DNA from: an uncultured Clostridia bacterium
GTDB taxonomy: Bacteria > Bacillota > Clostridia > TANB77 > CAG-508
Length of the DNA: 36,552 nucleotides
Assembly (NCBI GenBank): GCA_944393485.1
Contig: CALYAJ010000017.1
Span: 1-36,552 of the forward strand
Reading direction: 5' to 3'
Shown: one piece after another, positions 29,219 through 36,552 of the stretch
Position numbering within the stretch: the first letter of the stretch is position 1
Layout: the number at the start of each line of letters is the position of its first letter
The notes under the pieces: generated by a model
The model's database searches: none
What the model saw: only the letters and a program-made list of their open reading frames with translations
What the model was told of the DNA's origin: nothing
Translations under genes and position numbers: made by a program

Positions 29219-30616
29219 TTAATTTTCTCTCCTTTTTTCTTGATTTTTTTGCTTTATTTCAATATTACTTTTTTGGGTACAATTTTTTTCATCTTCTATT
29301 AATTCTTTTATTCTTAAATCAATTTTATGTTCTTTTATATATTTATAGACAAAATTAGGCACATTTTTACTCCAATCCTCATTATTATAAATCATTTTTC
29401 TTACATCAGTAGCATTGTCTTTTTTATCTTCAAGAGTTCCTTTCAATATAACTTCAACCTCAACACCTAACTTATCTCTAAATGTTTTTACATTTTCTTC
29501 GCCCCAAAGTTCAAATACTGGTATAAAATATTTTGCATCCATAGGAGCATAATTATATATTTTCTCTGGAAAATTTATTGGAAATGGCACAATATCAAAT
29601 CTACTTGCTGAAATACCTCTTTCTAATAAAGCTCCTTTAATACATTCCATTCTTTCATAATATGTTAATGGATTTGAACTTAATTTTGATCTGTGAGGAC
29701 AAGAAGCACTGTATTTAGTTAATTCTTTTTCTGGATTGCATATTCCTATAATTAAATGTTCGCATTTTTCTAAAGAACTTAAAATATAATCCATATGACC
29801 ATAATGTAAAACTTGAAATCTACCATACACAAGTCCTGTTTTTACTTTCTCAATACTTCCTCTATTTAAATCATATAATAAGTTTATTTTTGAATAATTT
29901 TTACTACCTAATTCGTCTTTCCTGTGTAAGTTAAATATCTTTTTTGCATCATAATCTTTCCATAAATCTATACTACAATCACTAGTTAAAATTTTCAATC
30001 CTATAAAAATAGAGCCTTGACTTATTAATAAAACTCTTTTATTTTTATAATTTTTATTTAAATATTCAATAAGATCTACACAATTAAGTAATACTTGTGC
30101 CCAACTTTCTCCATTAGAAGATTTAGCGAAAATATTATGCTCTTTTTCTCTTTGAATATAATCATTCAAATCTATCCCTTTTAGTGTTTCTTCTGTTTTA
30201 TTTTCCCATCCGCCATTATTAATCCCTTTGAATTTTTTTTGCTCATCTATTAAAATATTAGGATTCAATAATTTAAAAATTTCTCCTGTTTCCTTTACAC
30301 GCGGAATATCACAACATATAATAGCACTATCAAATCTACATCTATTAATATCTTTATTATTTTCTATTAATTCTTTTATTCCTTCATAAATGATATGTGA
30401 ATTATTAGAATCATTACTCATAAACACTTTATTCATTGTTCCTAAAGTTTTCGCATGTCTTAGTAGGTATACAGCTTCACATCCAATTTTCACTTTAGAT
30501 ACATTTTGCTCTCTACATATTTTACCATTTTCTATATTTACATTAATTCCATATTTTTCAAGAACAAATTTAACTTTTTTTCTAAAACCCATATTATCAA
30601 CATGATATTTTAGCAT
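29219..30616 (-). CDS. Fusion of a histidine-phosphatase-like domain and an NMN-adenylyltransferase-like domain
   Basis: The N-terminal part (about 45-230) resembles histidine phosphatases: YLLRHAKT (Arg53, His54) and SAIICCDIPRVKETGEIF. The second catalytic His is replaced: VLLISQGSI has Gln200 where VxxHG is expected. The C-terminal part (about 258-445) is a nucleotidyltransferase: GLVYGRFQVLHYGHMDYI with HxGH (His271, His274), SNPLTYYERM, and NATDVRKMI as the ISSTxxR-like loop. It resembles archaeal NadM. The tail is a charged coiled region. The fusion is unusual; AMP or another nucleotide transfer to a phosphorylated small molecule is inferred. ATG with AAAGGAG upstream. Confidence 0.82.
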   Translation of the reverse strand: MLKYHVDNMGFRKKVKFVLEKYGINVNIENGKICREQNVSKVKIGCEAVYLLRHAKTLGTMNKVFMSNDSNNSHIIYEGIKELIENNKDINRCRFDSAIICCDIPRVKETGEIFKLLNPNILIDEQKKFKGINNGGWENKTEETLKGIDLNDYIQREKEHNIFAKSSNGESWAQVLLNCVDLIEYLNKNYKNKRVLLISQGSIFIGLKILTSDCSIDLWKDYDAKKIFNLHRKDELGSKNYSKINLLYDLNRGSIEKVKTGLVYGRFQVLHYGHMDYILSSLEKCEHLIIGICNPEKELTKYSASCPHRSKLSSNPLTYYERMECIKGALLERGISASRFDIVPFPINFPEKIYNYAPMDAKYFIPVFELWGEENVKTFRDKLGVEVEVILKGTLEDKKDNATDVRKMIYNNEDWSKNVPNFVYKYIKEHKIDLRIKELIEDEKNCTQKSNIEIKQKNQEKRREN

Positions 30617-30636
30617 ATTTTATTTTCTCCTTTATA

Positions 30637-31542
30637 TTATTTATCAAAAATTTCATTTACTATTCCATCTATCATATTTAAATCTGTTGGAAAAATATAT
30701 TCTGCCCCAACCTTTTCTAATATATATGTAATAATAGCTACACTTGCTCTTGCTCCATCCATAAACTTTGGATCTTGAGGATAATTCTTTTTTAATTCTT
30801 TTAAATCACGATTTTCAATAGTATTTATAGTATAAGTTTTATATTGCTTAGTTGTTATATATTTTGGAATATTTTTATTTATGAAGATATCATTATCTTC
30901 CATTTTATTTTCTGCGACTTTATTATAGGTTAAATGTAAGCCTGTAAAAATTGCATATCTACATTTTGTTTTTGGAAGTTGTGTCAATTTTTTTGAAATA
31001 TATTCATATATTTCATTAAAGGTAACTTTTGTTTCATCGTTTGCTGTATCTGGAAATTCTTTTAAAACATCGCCTACTGCAAATTCGACAGTAAAATTTT
31101 CTTTTATATTTCCTTTTTCTAAAACAACAAATTCTGTAGAACTACCTCCTACTGAAAAAACTAAATATGGTTTATTTAATTCTTTTATATTTCCTACAGC
31201 CTTTGCCATATATAAAGCTTCTTGTTCTTTAGTTACTATATTAATTGTAACTTCCGTTTTTTCATAAATTAACTTTGTCAAATCTTTTACTTGATTTATT
31301 GTCATTAACCTAAATATACTTGTTGCATATGCATATATTGGAATTCCATTGTATTTTTCTTTAATTTCTTGTAATGAGTCAATTAATTTATTTTTATCCT
31401 CTTCTGATATACCATTTTCTTTAGAAAAATTTACTTTAAACATTATTGTTTTTTTATAAATAGGATTAATTTTCCTATTTTCATTTACTATATATGCTTT
31501 TATACTCCCTGATCCTATATCTACTATTATTTTTTGTTTCAT
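30637..31542 (-). CDS. Ppx/GppA family phosphatase
   Basis: The 301-residue protein has the ASKHA fold of exopolyphosphatase / pppGpp phosphatase. VDIGSGSIKAYIV near residue 6 and YLVFSVGGSSTEFVVLEKG near 131-149 are the two phosphate-binding motifs, with ATSIFRLM and TKEQEALYMAKAV between them. It is shorter than typical Ppx (no C-terminal HD domain), as in the short GppA-like form. Expected activity is removal of terminal phosphates from polyphosphate or a nucleotide. It lies 26 bp after the dehydrogenase-like gene in the same operon. ATG with GGAAGGA upstream. Confidence 0.85.
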   Translation of the reverse strand: MKQKIIVDIGSGSIKAYIVNENRKINPIYKKTIMFKVNFSKENGISEEDKNKLIDSLQEIKEKYNGIPIYAYATSIFRLMTINQVKDLTKLIYEKTEVTINIVTKEQEALYMAKAVGNIKELNKPYLVFSVGGSSTEFVVLEKGNIKENFTVEFAVGDVLKEFPDTANDETKVTFNEIYEYISKKLTQLPKTKCRYAIFTGLHLTYNKVAENKMEDNDIFINKNIPKYITTKQYKTYTINTIENRDLKELKKNYPQDPKFMDGARASVAIITYILEKVGAEYIFPTDLNMIDGIVNEIFDK

Positions 31543-31568
31543 ATTTAATCCTTCCTTTAATAAAATAT

Positions 31569-32492
31569 CTATTTAACAACATTTTGCAAATTATTATTTA
31601 TTATTCCAATAGTATTGTTACACCATAATTCTACTAATCTATCAATTGATTCTTTTGTATAAAATGAATATGGAGCTGTTGCCATAACATTTCCTTTAAA
31701 ATCATTTAAATTTTTATCATCATATATTTCAAAGGCATATCCAATTTCATTATTCTCTGCCTTTTTTAGCAATAAATTATGATTATAAATTTCTACTGGA
31801 TTGATAATAATATTTATTAAATTATTTCCATTCATCATTTCTATTCTTTCATCTGTAATCAACTTTCTTGTTTCATCATTTGTTGCAAATGTTGGAATAA
31901 TAAAATCAGCTTTTTTGAATATGTCATCAACTTCTACTCTTTCATAACTATTTTCTTTTGAATTTTTACTCCAATATATAACTTTCATTCCTAAATTACT
32001 GCATAATTCTGCAATCCTTGTTCCAATAGTACCCAATCCAATGATTCCTACTGTTTTACCTCTTATTTCTGTATTTAGCATTTCATGATTATATTCCATT
32101 TTATAATTTGTTTTTATTTGAATTGGCAATTTCTTAGCCAAGCACATCATCAAAAATATAGCATATTCAGCAACAGAGTCAGTAGAATATTTTGGTGTAT
32201 GAGTTACTATTATTCCATTATTATTGCAATACTCCGCATCAATCCAATCAAATGCAGTAGTATTTATACATATAGCTTTTAAATTTTTTATTTTACTAAT
32301 ATGATCTTTTCTTAAATTCCAATGATACCACTCAGGATCTGCCATTAATATTTTTTCTTCGTTATCTTTTAAATATTCTGCAGAATCTAGGTCAAAATAA
32401 TTTTCCAAGAATATTAATTTAGCATATTTACTTAGATTTTCAATTTGTTTTTCTGTAAAAAAACTTCTTTCATATGTAATATAAATATTCAT
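31569..32492 (-). CDS. Atypical D-2-hydroxyacid dehydrogenase-like protein
   Basis: The Rossmann core is clear: GKTVGIIGLGTIGTRIAELC (GxGxxG, about 147-166), SVAEYAIFLMM before it, and ADFIIPTFATNDETRKLI after. The catalytic parts are altered. NTARG is NIIIN, so the substrate-binding Arg is missing; the later DV is EI; and TPH, with the catalytic His, reads TAPYS. It probably binds NAD(P) but does not perform the standard reaction. The frame extends to GTG 32501, but GAGGTG precedes ATG 32492, giving 307 aa. It lies 13 bp after the DUF5680 gene. Confidence 0.82.
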   Translation of the reverse strand: MNIYITYERSFFTEKQIENLSKYAKLIFLENYFDLDSAEYLKDNEEKILMADPEWYHWNLRKDHISKIKNLKAICINTTAFDWIDAEYCNNNGIIVTHTPKYSTDSVAEYAIFLMMCLAKKLPIQIKTNYKMEYNHEMLNTEIRGKTVGIIGLGTIGTRIAELCSNLGMKVIYWSKNSKENSYERVEVDDIFKKADFIIPTFATNDETRKLITDERIEMMNGNNLINIIINPVEIYNHNLLLKKAENNEIGYAFEIYDDKNLNDFKGNVMATAPYSFYTKESIDRLVELWCNNTIGIINNNLQNVVK

Positions 32493-32505
32493 ATAAAACA
32501 CCTCT

Positions 32506-33330
32506 TTAAACTATCATTCCACCTGAACAATGTAGTTCATAAATTAAGTTGTTATCTTTATATATTTGTTCGATTCCATCAAATCTTTCTATTGTTCCTG
32601 TTGTTTTGAATGTATATATATATCCATTATTTTCAAATTTTGCAATTCCTCTTACTGGAATAATATTTTTATCTTCTCCTACTTTCATTAAAGCTGGTCT
32701 TAAAACATTATCCATAGCCTCTTCTCCAAGAGTATCATCTAATGTAACTCCATAATAGTTCATTCCCCATACAGGTTTATTATCATCACAATAAACAACT
32801 TCTTCTCCCATAAATTTAGTTCCACCAAAATATGTATCATGATAAACATATTTTTTATTATCTATAATTTCTTCATAATGATAATCTGATGAACCTACTC
32901 TACTTGATTCTACTTTTTTTATATTACTATTGGCATAAGTTGATTTTTTAGCTTTTATTAAAAAATTAATAAATGTATTTTTAAAATATGTTTCTAAATA
33001 AAATTTATTATCTTTTAACATTTTAGTTATAGATTCAAATTTATATTCTGCAAATTTTGAGCACAAATTTAATATTTCTTCTTCATTTTCGTTATTTAAA
33101 ACATATCTTTTTATTTCACCATTTTCAAATTTAAAAATAAATACCTTTTCTTTGCCTAAATATTCATTCCAAAATCCATTTTGTAAGTTTTTACAAACAA
33201 ATTCCTCAAATATTTTTATTTTATCGTCAGAAAATGAAATTCCATAATTTTCTCCATATGTTTTTATATTAAAATCATTTTTTATTAATTCATTAATATC
33301 AGTTATTCCCATAACATAACTATAATTCAT
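32506..33330 (-). CDS. Protein with C-terminal DUF5680 domain
   Basis: The C-terminal part (about 120-274) matches the DUF5680 pattern: FLIKAKKSTYA, SSRVGSSDYHYEE, YHDTYFGGTKFMGEEVVY, VWGMNYYGVTLDDTLGEEAM, ALMKVGEDKNIIPVRG, and YELHCSGGMIV at the end. DUF5680 has no known biochemical role. The N-terminal about 115 residues have no family I recognise; they are charged and alpha/beta. The ribosome site GGAGAT overlaps the stop of the upstream DUF84 gene, 3 bp between genes, so translation is coupled. Confidence 0.82.
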   Translation of the reverse strand: MNYSYVMGITDINELIKNDFNIKTYGENYGISFSDDKIKIFEEFVCKNLQNGFWNEYLGKEKVFIFKFENGEIKRYVLNNENEEEILNLCSKFAEYKFESITKMLKDNKFYLETYFKNTFINFLIKAKKSTYANSNIKKVESSRVGSSDYHYEEIIDNKKYVYHDTYFGGTKFMGEEVVYCDDNKPVWGMNYYGVTLDDTLGEEAMDNVLRPALMKVGEDKNIIPVRGIAKFENNGYIYTFKTTGTIERFDGIEQIYKDNNLIYELHCSGGMIV

Positions 33331-33333
33331 AAT

Positions 33334-33867
33334 TTATCTCCACTTTTCTCCATTAATATATTTAGTTAAAGCCATTATAAAAGCTTCCTCTGTTAAATCA
33401 ATTCTTGAAATTTTATTATGAGTTAATAATTGAATTCCACCATTATGATTATGTCTTTCTTTGTCTTCACCTAGAACAGTATCCATTGCCTCACTCAAAT
33501 TAGTATCTAAAACTTTTTGTACTAAATTATCTGGAACAGGAAATGACGGACTTGCTCCATAACTTTCAAAATATTTATTATCTTCAATTACAGCTATATT
33601 TGTAATCATCCATCTTCCTAACAAATCATTTATTCCACTTTCTATTCCTAAAAATAAATCTGCTTTTATATTATTATTCTTCGCATATTCCTTTAAATTT
33701 TTTACTCTATTTTTAGCACCTATATATATTTCCTTATTAACTGGTTGATCTGTTACATCAGAACTTACAGGTATTCCATCAATTTCAACATTTTCGAAAT
33801 AATTTTCCAACGCTCTTTTTGCGCCTTCTATTTTTCCTTGATTTTTCGTTCCAATTAAAACTTTCAT
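33334..33867 (-). CDS. DUF84 family inosine/xanthosine triphosphatase (YjjX-like)
   Basis: The 177-residue protein begins IGTKNQGKIEGAKRAL, then has VSSDVTDQPVNKEIYIGAKN, GIESGIND, GASPSFPVPDNLV and NHNGGIQLLTHNKISRIDLT. These match the DUF84 / YjjX non-canonical NTPase family, which hydrolyses ITP or XTP to the monophosphate. Length is normal. In this operon it may act on a pathway nucleotide rather than in housekeeping. ATG with AAAGGAG, 12 bp after the hydrolase gene. Confidence 0.87.
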   Translation of the reverse strand: MKVLIGTKNQGKIEGAKRALENYFENVEIDGIPVSSDVTDQPVNKEIYIGAKNRVKNLKEYAKNNNIKADLFLGIESGINDLLGRWMITNIAVIEDNKYFESYGASPSFPVPDNLVQKVLDTNLSEAMDTVLGEDKERHNHNGGIQLLTHNKISRIDLTEEAFIMALTKYINGEKWR

Positions 33868-33879
33868 AATTTATCTCCT

Positions 33880-34740
33880 TTATATATTGTTTTTAATTAC
33901 TTCTCCTATTTCTTCATATTTATCAGTAAAAGAATGATCTGCACTTTTAATAATTTGAATATTGCAATCTTTTATATTATTTTTTAAATATTCTTTTACT
34001 ATATCAATATCTTGTGTTAATACGCATTCATCCATATCTCCAAATACGGCTAAAACTGGAATACTAATGTTGTTTAATTCTTTACTTTTACTATTTACTC
34101 CTTCACGATATCTAATAAAATCTGTTTCATTATTTGGTAAAAAATCATAATAATATGTTCCTGCTGAAATTTTTCCATTTCCATTTAAAGAAAAATCGAG
34201 CATTTGGTTTGGTTTGCCTTCTTTAACTAATCTAGTTGATTCAGTTTTTAAATTATCATATTCCTCTTCTGATAAATATTTTTTACATTCCTCTTGTATA
34301 TCACATGGACCTAATAATACTAGTTTTTTTATAGATTTATCCTGTTTTTTATTATAATAATAAATTATTTTATTACATCCATAACTATGTCCTTGTAAAA
34401 TAATCTCGTCATACCCTTTTCTTTTTGCAAAATTAATTGCACCTTCTATATCTAACAAGCAATCTTTAAATCTTTCGTGACAACCACCTATTACTTTAAA
34501 CTCATTTCCTTGTAATAACTCTGCAACAAAGTTTGTACCTCTATTATTAAAAGTTAATAAACTAATTTTTTTATTTGTGTATGTTTTTGCTAAAATATCT
34601 ATAAAACGATTTTCATAAAAGCTTCCACATAGTCCATGAACTTCAATAACTATTGTTTTAGTTTTATCTTCTGGTTCGTATAAAATTCCTGGCATCTCAA
34701 TTTCATCAATAGAATTAATTCTTACTAACTCTTGTTTCAT
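33880..34740 (-). CDS. Alpha/beta hydrolase
   Basis: The protein has the classic triad layout: oxyanion strand VIEVHGLCGSFYENRF, nucleophile elbow GHSYG (ILQGHSYGCNKI), the acid in FGDMDECVL and the His in SADHSFTD near the C-terminus. It resembles small esterase/acyl hydrolase groups; the substrate is unknown. A TTG at 34749 would extend the frame, but GGAGG lies 9 nt before ATG 34740. That ATG overlaps the stop of the SDR gene as TAATG, indicating translational coupling (286 aa). Confidence 0.87.
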   Translation of the reverse strand: MKQELVRINSIDEIEMPGILYEPEDKTKTIVIEVHGLCGSFYENRFIDILAKTYTNKKISLLTFNNRGTNFVAELLQGNEFKVIGGCHERFKDCLLDIEGAINFAKRKGYDEIILQGHSYGCNKIIYYYNKKQDKSIKKLVLLGPCDIQEECKKYLSEEEYDNLKTESTRLVKEGKPNQMLDFSLNGNGKISAGTYYYDFLPNNETDFIRYREGVNSKSKELNNISIPVLAVFGDMDECVLTQDIDIVKEYLKNNIKDCNIQIIKSADHSFTDKYEEIGEVIKNNI

Positions 34741-35474
34741 TAATACCAACCTCCATCTACTTTTATAACTGTAGAATTTATAAAACTTGCATCATCACTT
34801 GCCAAAAATGTAGCTACTTTTGCAATCTCCTCAGGCTCGGCAAATCTTTTTACTAAAATTCTTTCTGACTCTTCTTTTACAAAATCCTCCGAAAGTTCTT
34901 TATTCATTTCTGTATTTACCCAACCAGGTGCAATACAGTTTACTCTTACATAAGGAGAAAATTCAACAGCAGAATCATATGTTAAACTAATAAGTCCTGA
35001 TTTAGAAGCGTCATAATCTACACTTGTTGGATAATATGTATTTATACCATTAGTACTAGAAATATTAATTATTGCTCCACTTTTATTTTTTACCATTTCT
35101 TTTCCAATTAATTTTGTTAAAATAAATGGAGCTATTAAATTTATATTTAAAGTTTGTTTCCAATCTTCTATTGTTCTATCTTCAAATTCCTTATCTATAA
35201 CGACTCCAGCATTATTAACTAAAACATCGATTTTAGCAAATTTACCTATAGTTATATCTACCATATTTTTAATTGCTTTTTCATCTGCTAAATCTGCTTG
35301 AACTGTTAAAACATTAATATTATATTCTTTTTCTAATTCTGTTTTCAATTTTTCTGCTTTGTCTTTACTATTAACATAGTTAATTATCAAATTATATCCT
35401 TTTTTGGCAAATTCACGTGATATAGCTTCTCCAATTCCTCTTGTTCCACCAGTTATTAAAACATTTTTATTCAT
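34740..35474 (-). CDS. SDR family oxidoreductase (FabG-like)
   Basis: The 244-residue protein has TGGTRGIGEAI near residue 8, the NAD(P) loop INYVNSKDKAEKL with basic and Asn residues favouring NADPH, LVNNAGVV near 87, INISSTNG (Ser about 139), YDASKSG (YxxxK about 153-157), and CIAPGWVNTEM followed by STVIKVDGGWY. It matches 3-oxoacyl-ACP reductase-like SDRs. In this operon it is likely a tailoring reductase or dehydrogenase rather than part of fatty-acid synthesis, since no fab genes are near. ATG with GGGAGG, 15 bp after the methyltransferase. Confidence 0.9.
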   Translation of the reverse strand: MNKNVLITGGTRGIGEAISREFAKKGYNLIINYVNSKDKAEKLKTELEKEYNINVLTVQADLADEKAIKNMVDITIGKFAKIDVLVNNAGVVIDKEFEDRTIEDWKQTLNINLIAPFILTKLIGKEMVKNKSGAIINISSTNGINTYYPTSVDYDASKSGLISLTYDSAVEFSPYVRVNCIAPGWVNTEMNKELSEDFVKEESERILVKRFAEPEEIAKVATFLASDDASFINSTVIKVDGGWY

Positions 35475-35489
35475 AATAAACCTCCCGTA

Positions 35490-36311
35490 TTAAATACTAA
35501 TAACAGCTACAATAGCATTTTCTAGCAATCCATCATATTTATTTTTTTCAACGTTCAATATTTCAAATGATTTTAATTCATTTTTCATTTCAATAAATTT
35601 ATGTATTTCCACATTATTAAATCCTATGTTTTTCATAAAATCTATTATATGATTTATATCTTCAAATCTATCTTTTAAATTATTTCGTGATGTAACAGTA
35701 TTTAAATTATCATTAAAGTTTGGCAGACATTCATCTTGTTTTTCTATAAATTTCTTTGGTGTAACATCACATGTAATCCAGACTCCACCATATTCTTTTA
35801 ATAAACTGTAAATATTTTTAGCCACACATTCTTTCTCTTCAAAAGTTAAATATCTAAGTAGACCTTCATTTATTACAGCAATTTCTTTATCTTTACTAAA
35901 ATATTTCTCACATATTTTATAATCCTCATCATTTAACGCATTTCCACCAATAATGTGCAAGTTATCCGGAATATCAGCAATATCATTTAATAAATTTATT
36001 TTATTTTTAGATACATTTTCTAAATCCATTTCAACATAGTTATATCCTTTTTTAGAATATATCAATCCTCTTGAAGAATATCCAGCAGCTAATTCTAATA
36101 CTTGTGTTGTATTAATATTTTCAAGTAATTTATTTGTTAATTTATACCTTGCTTCAATTTCAGGTGCTAAATACTTATCTAATTTTACATCTTCATTACA
36201 ATTCTTACTTAACCATTCATATATTTCTTTTTCATATGGAATATCTGTGAACATTCTTGGATAAGCTGTTACTATTGCTGTTGGACTAATACTTTCAAAA
36301 TTTTTTAACAT
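35490..36311 (-). CDS. Class I SAM-dependent methyltransferase, leucine-carboxyl-methyltransferase-like
   Basis: The 273-residue protein has the SAM motif I TQVLELAAGYSSRGLIYSKK near 68-87, motif II YNYVEMDLENV, AVINEGLLRYLT (the acidic post-loop), and GGVWITCDVTPKKF. The N-terminus SPTAIVTAYPRMFTDIPYEK is typical of LCM-type methyltransferases acting on carboxylates or small-molecule hydroxyls. The substrate is unknown. It is the first gene of the nine-gene operon. ATG 36311 follows AAAGGAATT. Confidence 0.85.
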   Translation of the reverse strand: MLKNFESISPTAIVTAYPRMFTDIPYEKEIYEWLSKNCNEDVKLDKYLAPEIEARYKLTNKLLENINTTQVLELAAGYSSRGLIYSKKGYNYVEMDLENVSKNKINLLNDIADIPDNLHIIGGNALNDEDYKICEKYFSKDKEIAVINEGLLRYLTFEEKECVAKNIYSLLKEYGGVWITCDVTPKKFIEKQDECLPNFNDNLNTVTSRNNLKDRFEDINHIIDFMKNIGFNNVEIHKFIEMKNELKSFEILNVEKNKYDGLLENAIVAVISI

Positions 36312-36390
36312 AGGCTAATTCCTTTCGCTTATATTTTATTTATCTTCCAAATTGCATAAAAATCTTCTAAATTCTCTTATTGATATCTGC

Positions 36391-36419
36391 ATTATATATG
36401 ATTTTTTTAGTAAAAGCTA
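36391..36419 (-). promoter_or_regulatory. Possible promoter of the nine-gene operon
   Basis: On the minus strand TATAAT (36396-36391) has a weak TAGCTT 17 nt upstream (36419-36414). The leader is about 75 nt. Confidence rests mainly on the -10. Confidence 0.5.
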
Positions 36420-36480
36420 GTAAATGTTGGAAATAATAAGAATTATAGTATAAACTTTCTTCATTATTGAACTATAAAAA

Positions 36481-36544
36481 GAAGGTGTCCTAAAATAGGA
36501 GACTAAGAAACAAAAAATCCAACTCTTATTGAGCTGGATTTTTT
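36481..36544 (-). repeat. 64-bp repeat, right copy, inverted
   Basis: Read on the minus strand: hairpin AAAAAATCCAGCTC...GAGTTGGATTTTTTG, a 7-nt spacer, then TCCTATTTTAGGACACCTTC. It has the same order and length as the left copy at 26220-26283, with the hairpin outermost in both. Confidence 0.75.
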
Positions 36545-36552
36545 GTTTAATC

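Noticed and set aside
36336..36392. 18-residue frame MQISIREFRRFLCNLEDK upstream of the nine-gene operon
   Set aside because: Its ATG overlaps the -10 box, so it lies upstream of the likely transcription start, and it has no ribosome site.
1..36552. CRISPR arrays, rRNA genes and intact insertion sequences
   Set aside because: No regularly spaced direct repeats, rRNA segments or transposase frames were found on either strand.

Overview
The window (36.5 kb, about 27-30% GC by eye) looks like the chromosome of a low-GC Clostridia-type Firmicute, probably gut-associated. The grounds are AT-rich coding, strong AGGAGG ribosome sites, sigma-A promoters (TTGACA/TATAAT), ECF sigma/anti-sigma pairs and a cotJC (spore coat) remnant. 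Most genes are on the minus strand. I cannot assign a species.

Region 1 (1-6400): a partial minus-strand gene, a broken cotJC, an unknown gene, and a LysR-controlled redox locus. That locus holds flavodoxin, a DUF2798 membrane protein, a remnant 4Fe-4S aldo/keto reductase, an SDR, an O-acetyltransferase and the LysR gene. The same 15-bp T-N11-A dyad lies upstream of the flavodoxin and upstream of the acetyltransferase.

Region 2 (6461-7815): two tandem plus-strand paralogues encoding membrane-anchored coiled-coil proteins. They have near-identical promoters. Their coding DNA is almost continuously built of perfect or near-perfect stem-loops, and each gene is followed by a 14-17 bp hairpin. 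This is my main candidate for an undescribed system.

Region 3 (7941-12172): an ECF sigma/anti-sigma pair, a cluster of intergenic hairpins, ybaK and metK, and a Fic protein with a small upstream antitoxin candidate.

Region 4 (12177-17680): an apparent histidine-acquisition operon. A sigma-A promoter drives a 15-residue leader peptide with three consecutive His codons, followed by a classical pause / antiterminator / terminator arrangement. Then come a solute-binding protein, permease, ATPase, an Xaa-His (PepD-type) dipeptidase, an apt-like phosphoribosyltransferase and a DUF5684-like membrane protein.

Region 5 (17689-24584): a frameshifted alanine racemase, remnants of a HAD phosphatase and a histidine phosphatase, L-serine dehydratase, a glycerophosphodiesterase, an RsgI-like anti-sigma factor with its ECF sigma factor, coaD and an HD-domain protein.

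Region 6 (24654-26486): tRNA-Asn whose 3' end is duplicated 146 bp downstream across a palindromic insert, then mostly non-coding DNA rich in hairpins.

Region 7 (26220-36544): a 10-kb stretch bounded by two 64-bp imperfect inverted repeats. It holds UDG-like, HD and HNH proteins and then a tightly packed nine-gene operon: methyltransferase, SDR, alpha/beta hydrolase, DUF84 NTPase, DUF5680, an atypical 2-hydroxyacid dehydrogenase, Ppx/GppA, a histidine-phosphatase/nucleotidyltransferase fusion and a histidine phosphatase. It resembles an uncharacterised small-molecule or nucleotide pathway.
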